Origin: Aliagarivorans marinus DSM 23064
Lineage (GTDB): Bacteria; Pseudomonadota; Gammaproteobacteria; Enterobacterales; Celerinatantimonadaceae
Assembly: GCF_000429485.1 (NCBI RefSeq)
Contig: NZ_AUBY01000010.1
Location: forward strand, 182,971 to 246,970
Direction of reading: 5' to 3'
DNA: 64,000 bases
In this document: piece by piece, positions 59,315 through 64,000 of the stretch
Layout: each line of letters opens with the position of its first letter
Position numbering within the stretch: position 1 is the stretch's first letter
The notes under the pieces: model-generated
Databases searched by the model: none
The model's input: only the letters and a program-made list of their open reading frames with translations
Told to the model about the DNA's origin: nothing
Program-made: the position numbers and the translations under genes

Positions 59315-61452
59315 ACGCCCCCCTTAACCTTGCCTTCACGCAGGGCTTGTAACACCTGCTGCTTAGGTCCGTCGGCAACCACTCGGCCACGCTCTAATAC
59401 GATGACCCGATCTACCAAATCTAGCATCGACATCTTGTGGGTAATCAAGATAAAGGTTTTGTCCTCAGCGACTTGCTTCAGACTTTTCTTAACCAAGTTC
59501 TCCGAGAAGGCATCCATTGAGCTGCAAGGCTCGTCCATAATCAGCACTGGCGGGTTAAACAGCATCGCACGGGCGAGCGCAACGGCTTGTCGCTGGCCAC
59601 CAGAGAGGTACTGACCTTTTTCGCCGACTTGCCGGTCCAACCCTTCTGGGTCTTGATCGGTAAACTGTTTAACCCCTGACAGCTCGGCTGCACGGAAGAT
59701 CAGCTCATCTTCAATATGGGGAACGCCGAGGGTGATATTGTCGCGAATTGAGCCGTAAAACAGCGTGGCATCTTGCGGAAGACAGCCGATTTTCTGCCTG
59801 AGATCGGCGGGGCTGATCTGGTTGAGATCGACCCCATCCATACGGATCGCGCCGCGCTGCGGGGTATAAAAACCGAGCAGCAACTTTTCCAAGGTCGACT
59901 TACCGGCACCGATTCGGCCGATAATCGCCACCTTCTCACCGGCTTTGATATGCAGGTTTACATCCTGCAGCGCCGCTTGCTCGCTGCCGGGGTAGGCAAA
60001 GCTGAGCTGGCTGAAACTTAACTCACCTTTGTAGTGGCTGCGGTGCATATACTGATCGAGCTTCTCATCGGGCAGATTCATAATCTCGTCGAGACTGGTC
60101 AACGCGGCCCTAGCTTGGTTATAGCGGGTGGCCAGCAGCGCCACCTGCGAGAATGGCACCAAGGCGCGACTAGTGAGCATCACTGCCGCCACCAAGCCAC
60201 CCATGGAGATCTGCCCCTCGGCAATCAGATACACGCCCATTAGCACCAGCATTACGGTGGAGCTTTGGGTGATAAAACCGTTCAAGGTACTGACTGAGGT
60301 CGACAGCTTACGGATCGCGATATTCCAGCTGGCAATGCTGCCGACCAGCTCCTCCCACTTAGATTGGAACTGGCTCTCTGCACCGGCGATCTTCAAGGTA
60401 TCGATGCCGTTGAGCGCCTCAATCAAGTGGGCGTTCTTCTGGCTGGCAAAGCGGTTACCGTTTTCCACCTGTTTGCGCATCTGACGTTTGATCCACAGCG
60501 AGTAGCACAGCATGATAAGCCCAGCTCCCAATGGCACATAGGCCAGAGGCCCGGCTACCAACCAGATAACCACCACAAAGATCACTGCAAACGGTACATC
60601 GATAAACGCGGCAATGGTCGCCGAGGTGATAAAGTCGCGGATCGAATCAAACTCTTGGATGTTACGAGCAAAGCCCCCCACCGAGGTAGGCCGGGATTCC
60701 GCTTTGATATTGAGGAGTTTTTGGAAGATCTGTGCCGACAGCAACACTTCTGACTTCTTACCCGCAAGGTCGAGCGCTGAGGCGCGCAACTGCTTAAGAA
60801 TAAAATCAAACAGCAGCACCACCATCATACCGATGGCCAGCACCCACAGGGTCTCCAACGCCACGTTGGGCACCACCCGATCGTAGACGTTCATAACAAA
60901 CAGCGGCGAGGCCACCGCAAACAAACTGATAAACAGCGACGCCAGCAGCGCATCGCGGTAGATGCCCATGGAGCGGCGCAGCGTTGACCAGAACCAATGC
61001 CCCTGTTGAGTCTCCAGATTCTCCGGAGAGCGCGCATCAAAGCGGTAGCGCTTGCGGATCCAACAGCAGTAGCCCAGATACTGCTGCTCAAGCTCGTCGA
61101 GAGCGATATGGTCGTGGGAGTCATTCAGTTCAGGCCAGGCAACCTCGGCCTGACCATCTTCAACTTTAAGCAGCACACAAGCACGACCGTCTTTAAGCAG
61201 CAGAATGCAGGGCAGCAGCAACTCCGGGATCTTGCTCAGCTTTTTCTTGGCCAGCGATGCATCCATCCCGGCACGCAGCGCCGCACGCGGCAACAGGCTG
61301 GGGGTAAGCAAGCCGTCCTTTAACGGAAGTCCCGCAGAGATCGCCTTGGCTGAATAGGGTTTACCGTAGAACTTACTTAGGAACACCAGACAGTTGAGCA
61401 ACGGGTCGTCGTGCTTGGTAATCAACTCAGCCGGTGACAGGGGTTCATGCAT
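59311..61452 (-). CDS. lapB: Type I secretion ABC transporter with degenerate C39 domain (LapB)
   Basis: 713 aa from ATG 61452 (GGATG just upstream; a frame to 61512 is not supported). The N-terminal C39-like domain (about 1-130; DPLLNCLVFLSKFYGKPYS) lacks the catalytic Cys in its normal place, so it is a substrate-recognition domain as in HlyB. The membrane domain (about 155-430) has five or six helices. The ATPase has GRIGAGKST, LSGGQRQAVALARAML and VLIMDEPCSSMD. It exports the RTX adhesin encoded just before it. Confidence 0.94.
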   Translation of the reverse strand: MHEPLSPAELITKHDDPLLNCLVFLSKFYGKPYSAKAISAGLPLKDGLLTPSLLPRAALRAGMDASLAKKKLSKIPELLLPCILLLKDGRACVLLKVEDGQAEVAWPELNDSHDHIALDELEQQYLGYCCWIRKRYRFDARSPENLETQQGHWFWSTLRRSMGIYRDALLASLFISLFAVASPLFVMNVYDRVVPNVALETLWVLAIGMMVVLLFDFILKQLRASALDLAGKKSEVLLSAQIFQKLLNIKAESRPTSVGGFARNIQEFDSIRDFITSATIAAFIDVPFAVIFVVVIWLVAGPLAYVPLGAGLIMLCYSLWIKRQMRKQVENGNRFASQKNAHLIEALNGIDTLKIAGAESQFQSKWEELVGSIASWNIAIRKLSTSVSTLNGFITQSSTVMLVLMGVYLIAEGQISMGGLVAAVMLTSRALVPFSQVALLATRYNQARAALTSLDEIMNLPDEKLDQYMHRSHYKGELSFSQLSFAYPGSEQAALQDVNLHIKAGEKVAIIGRIGAGKSTLEKLLLGFYTPQRGAIRMDGVDLNQISPADLRQKIGCLPQDATLFYGSIRDNITLGVPHIEDELIFRAAELSGVKQFTDQDPEGLDRQVGEKGQYLSGGQRQAVALARAMLFNPPVLIMDEPCSSMDAFSENLVKKSLKQVAEDKTFILITHKMSMLDLVDRVIVLERGRVVADGPKQQVLQALREGKVKGGV

Positions 61453-61514
61453 AATACATCCGTGCATTGCATAAAAGTAAAGGCTACGGCAGCTGCCTGC
61501 CGTAGCCAGCACTG

Positions 61515-64000
61515 TTAATTGTTATCTACCTGAAGCTGCTGGTCTTCGAGTAGTTGATCAATAATATCCTGATCGCTCATGCCATTGAAATCAACATTCT
61601 TCAGGGTGATGGTTTGATGGACCTCAGCGCCATTGTTGCTGCCGTCGATATCGATGGATACAACCGTATCTACGCTGCTGTCGGCATTCTCTACTCGTTC
61701 GAAGCTGAGGTAGTCGGTGAGGCTATCTTCGGTTTCACCTTGTAGCAGGTCACTCAGATCGAGCACGTCGCCTCCAGAGCCGACGGTGAAGTCTTCAATC
61801 ACATCACTAGCTTCCTCGCCAGAGGTACTGGCATCCGAGGCTAACCAACTGAAGGTGTCGATGCCCTCGCCGCCGATAAGGATATCGTTACCCTCACCGC
61901 CAACCAGAACGTCGTTGCCATCGCCGCCGTAGAGTACGTCATCGCCCGCACCACCAAGCAGCACATTGTTGGTAGCATCGCTGCCCAGTACCGTCTCGCC
62001 GTGGTTGCTGCCTTCCACTACGTTGTGATCTCCACCGCTAATGACCAAGGTCAGTACGTCGGTGTAGGTGTTGCCTTCGGCATCGGTTGCTTGATAGCTG
62101 AACTGCTCGAACAGTACATCGTCTTCGCTGATACTATCGCGGGTTTCCTGACTAGCGATGAATACGTAATCGCCAACACCACTTACCTGCAACTGGCCGT
62201 GCTCGCCATCTACAGTGGTCACACCGCCCTGATCCTGAGCACCATCCCACAAGATAGCAACCGCAGCATCATCGTCGATAGCGCCACCAACCTGTGGCAT
62301 ATCCGTGGAGAGCGACTCGATGTGCGCCACGATTTGGAAAGCATTGTCGGCATCTTCATCGGTAAAGATGGTCGATACAGCACCAGCATCTGGATTGCTG
62401 GTATCAAAGAAACCATCTAAAACGATTAGGTATTGGGTGTCTTCAATCTCGATACTCTGAACCTGAGGAGGCAATGTAATGATATCCCTATAGTCACCGG
62501 GCCCTTGGTTGGGTGTTTCTTCATGCTCAATCTGAACAATAAATTCAACCGGATGAGAATCACCATTTATAGTGACATCAAACTGCAGCTTTAGATCCAC
62601 AGTCTCCAATACCTTTATCCCAAGAGAAATTGGCCTATTCGCGTGAGTGAAAGTCCCTAGAGCAAAGGACTCGCCGACTTGCACAGAAGACAAATTTTCT
62701 TCAGAAAGCTCATAGGCGCTGTACTTCTCAAGATTATCCCCCCACAGTACTTTGTCAGCTACACTATCGTCATCCAAGTCTACTAAATCAGTTAGGCCTC
62801 TTCCCTCCGAGAAGGTAGCATTCTCAAATCCACCTTCTAGGTTGTCAATCTTAATAGAGGTAGGCTCAATAAACAGAATATTGCTGGAAACCGCGGTAGC
62901 CGAGTGCTCCAAGTCCATATCCAAGGTCACGGTCGCTGTATTGCTTGGCTCGCCATGGGAGTCGACCACGGCATAGTCGAAGCTGTCATCGCCCGGAGGG
63001 TTTGATTCAACATAGCGTAATACCCAGTTGCCGCTGTTCTCCGTGGAGAACTCGATTTTAGCTATAAGCTGGCCTTGAGTGTCGATATCAAAGCCATCGC
63101 CATTGCCTACAGTAACGGCCTGGAAGTAACTGTCGCGACCCGTTTCGCCTTCAGGCTTAAGGTATTCCACTAACTGCCGGGTTTCTTCACCGGTTAGCGG
63201 ATAGCGATAGGTGATGGTGATAAGCGCGGCGTTGTCATCACCCGCTTCAAATAAGCCGCCAAGGCCATCCATACCTAGCTCTAGATTTCCTTGCAGACTA
63301 TCGCCAAAATTGATGAGGATCGACTCGTTTGCTTGGATGCCTGAGCCACCAGCATCACCGATACCATAACCAACATGGTGACCTTCGCGATCGTAGTGTT
63401 GCAGCGCACCGCCTCTTGTGCCCTCACTGCTAATGGTGACTTCACTTCCATCTTCTAGTGTTAACTTACGTACTTTGGGATCGTCGGTTGGACGGCCCCA
63501 GCTATACAGCGCATATTCACTGGGCAGATCGCTCTGTGGCTCTTTCGCGCCCATCAAGAAACTCGTAGTACCGAGATCTTCGTGTGGCTGATAAGTGATA
63601 CCCGACAAATCAAACTCAGTTTGAACATCGATATCTCGCTGAGTAATCGCCTCACCGTTGTAGCTGAGTATCCCCATGGTTGGCAGTGACTGGATCACAA
63701 CATCAAGAAGATGACCATTTAAATCATCCTCTTGATCTGAAACACGATCTGGTTCGCTGTCAGGATCGAACTCAATAACGACTTCGGAGAAATCGCTCAC
63801 CGAAACGCTGAAACTATTCGCTACAGGAGGAGTATTGACCGCGCTTATCGTAAGGGTCACCGTCGCTGTATCTGTGCCGCCCTGGCCATCACTCACTGTG
63901 TAAGAGAAACTGTCACTGGTGGTGTCGCTGCCATCATGGGTATAGCTGAAAGTGCCATCTGGATTCACGGTCACACTGCCGTTGGTAGGCTGGGTGAAAC
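61515..64000 (-). CDS. Large RTX adhesin (LapA/BpfA-like), C-terminal part; gene continues beyond window
   Basis: 828 residues visible; the frame is open to base 64000, so the bulk of the gene lies outside. The visible N-terminal part is a VCBS/cadherin-like repeat (TNGSVTVNPDGTFSYTHDGS, then SFSYTVSDGQGGTDTATVTL). The middle is further Ig-like and calcium-binding domains, including a segment with TWGRPTDDP-like and DLDDDSV turns. Near the end RTX nonapeptides (GGAGDDVLYGGDGND and following) precede the type I secretion signal ending in QLQVDNN. It is the substrate of LapB/LapC/TolC and, if the retention module exists, of LapG. It leads the whole operon. Confidence 0.92.
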   Translation of the reverse strand, partial: FTQPTNGSVTVNPDGTFSYTHDGSDTTSDSFSYTVSDGQGGTDTATVTLTISAVNTPPVANSFSVSVSDFSEVVIEFDPDSEPDRVSDQEDDLNGHLLDVVIQSLPTMGILSYNGEAITQRDIDVQTEFDLSGITYQPHEDLGTTSFLMGAKEPQSDLPSEYALYSWGRPTDDPKVRKLTLEDGSEVTISSEGTRGGALQHYDREGHHVGYGIGDAGGSGIQANESILINFGDSLQGNLELGMDGLGGLFEAGDDNAALITITYRYPLTGEETRQLVEYLKPEGETGRDSYFQAVTVGNGDGFDIDTQGQLIAKIEFSTENSGNWVLRYVESNPPGDDSFDYAVVDSHGEPSNTATVTLDMDLEHSATAVSSNILFIEPTSIKIDNLEGGFENATFSEGRGLTDLVDLDDDSVADKVLWGDNLEKYSAYELSEENLSSVQVGESFALGTFTHANRPISLGIKVLETVDLKLQFDVTINGDSHPVEFIVQIEHEETPNQGPGDYRDIITLPPQVQSIEIEDTQYLIVLDGFFDTSNPDAGAVSTIFTDEDADNAFQIVAHIESLSTDMPQVGGAIDDDAAVAILWDGAQDQGGVTTVDGEHGQLQVSGVGDYVFIASQETRDSISEDDVLFEQFSYQATDAEGNTYTDVLTLVISGGDHNVVEGSNHGETVLGSDATNNVLLGGAGDDVLYGGDGNDVLVGGEGNDILIGGEGIDTFSWLASDASTSGEEASDVIEDFTVGSGGDVLDLSDLLQGETEDSLTDYLSFERVENADSSVDTVVSIDIDGSNNGAEVHQTITLKNVDFNGMSDQDIIDQLLEDQQLQVDNN

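Noticed and set aside
61830..61970. Tandem DNA repeat or CRISPR-like periodicity near the adhesin end
   Set aside because: It is the coding image of RTX nonapeptide repeats (GGxGxDxLx), not a DNA element. No CRISPR-type spacing was seen anywhere in the window.

Overview
The window reads as chromosome of a gammaproteobacterium, most likely a marine Alteromonadales-type organism (Shewanella/Ferrimonas relatives or similar). Three things point there: the ygfB-pepP-ubiH-ubiI / zapA-6S RNA-fau / rpiA / serA neighbourhood; a bpf/lap adhesin locus in the Shewanella-like order adhesin-lapB-lapC-tolC-ompA-lapG-lapD; and an adenine riboswitch in front of adenosine deaminase, as in vibrios. Placement below class level is inference. 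No rRNA, tRNA or CRISPR array was seen.

Layout. 1-2.9 kb: the end of a taurine:pyruvate-type aminotransferase and two secreted small proteins. 3.0-6.9 kb: an integron cassette cluster without an integrase (CALIN). It holds four attC sites, all genes are on the minus strand, and an IS1111/IS110-type insertion sequence sits against one attC. The non-coding end of this IS probably encodes a guide (seek/bridge) RNA and carries an attC-like motif. 7.2-14.7 kb: a lysozyme-like protein, a polyamine-type ABC transporter, a two-domain VOC protein with a membrane tail, the Zur-type alternative ribosomal proteins L31B/L36B, and a nitroreductase. 15.1-19.9 kb: a NarK-type nitrate transporter, a PP2C phosphatase-kinase fusion, and an unrecognised 419-aa protein. 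20-21.8 kb: a TetR/DHFR-like divergent pair with a clear operator, and two small genes. 22-34.4 kb: core genes (add with riboswitch, ubiI, ubiH, pepP, ygfB, a PilZ protein, zapA, 6S RNA, a MATE pump, fau, a YebC-family gene, rpiA, serA). 34.7-43.9 kb: assorted metabolism and regulation, including yqhC/yqhD, a fucose/arabinose-isomerase-like gene with an FNR-like box, a kinase-fold protein, a HAD phosphatase and two orphan periplasmic binding proteins.

43.9-51 kb is a self-contained sugar catabolic and uptake operon: a LacI-type regulator faces an epimerase, a Gfo/Idh/MocA oxidoreductase and an RbsACB-type ABC transporter. The divergent gap holds two identical 22-bp operators in opposite orientation. 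51.3-52.6 kb is an AT-richer accessory pair: a membrane-anchored coiled-coil protein and a HEPN-like protein with an RNAFAH motif.

52.7-64 kb (minus strand) is a complete Lap-type surface adhesion system read as one operon: RTX adhesin C-terminus, type I secretion ABC, HlyD and TolC parts, an OmpA lipoprotein, the periplasmic protease LapG, the c-di-GMP receptor LapD and a SIMPL-domain protein. LapD at high c-di-GMP should restrain LapG and so keep the adhesin on the surface. A PilZ protein at 27.6 kb is a second c-di-GMP candidate. Several gene starts were moved inward from the longest reading frame on the evidence of ribosome binding sites, attC boundaries or family length.
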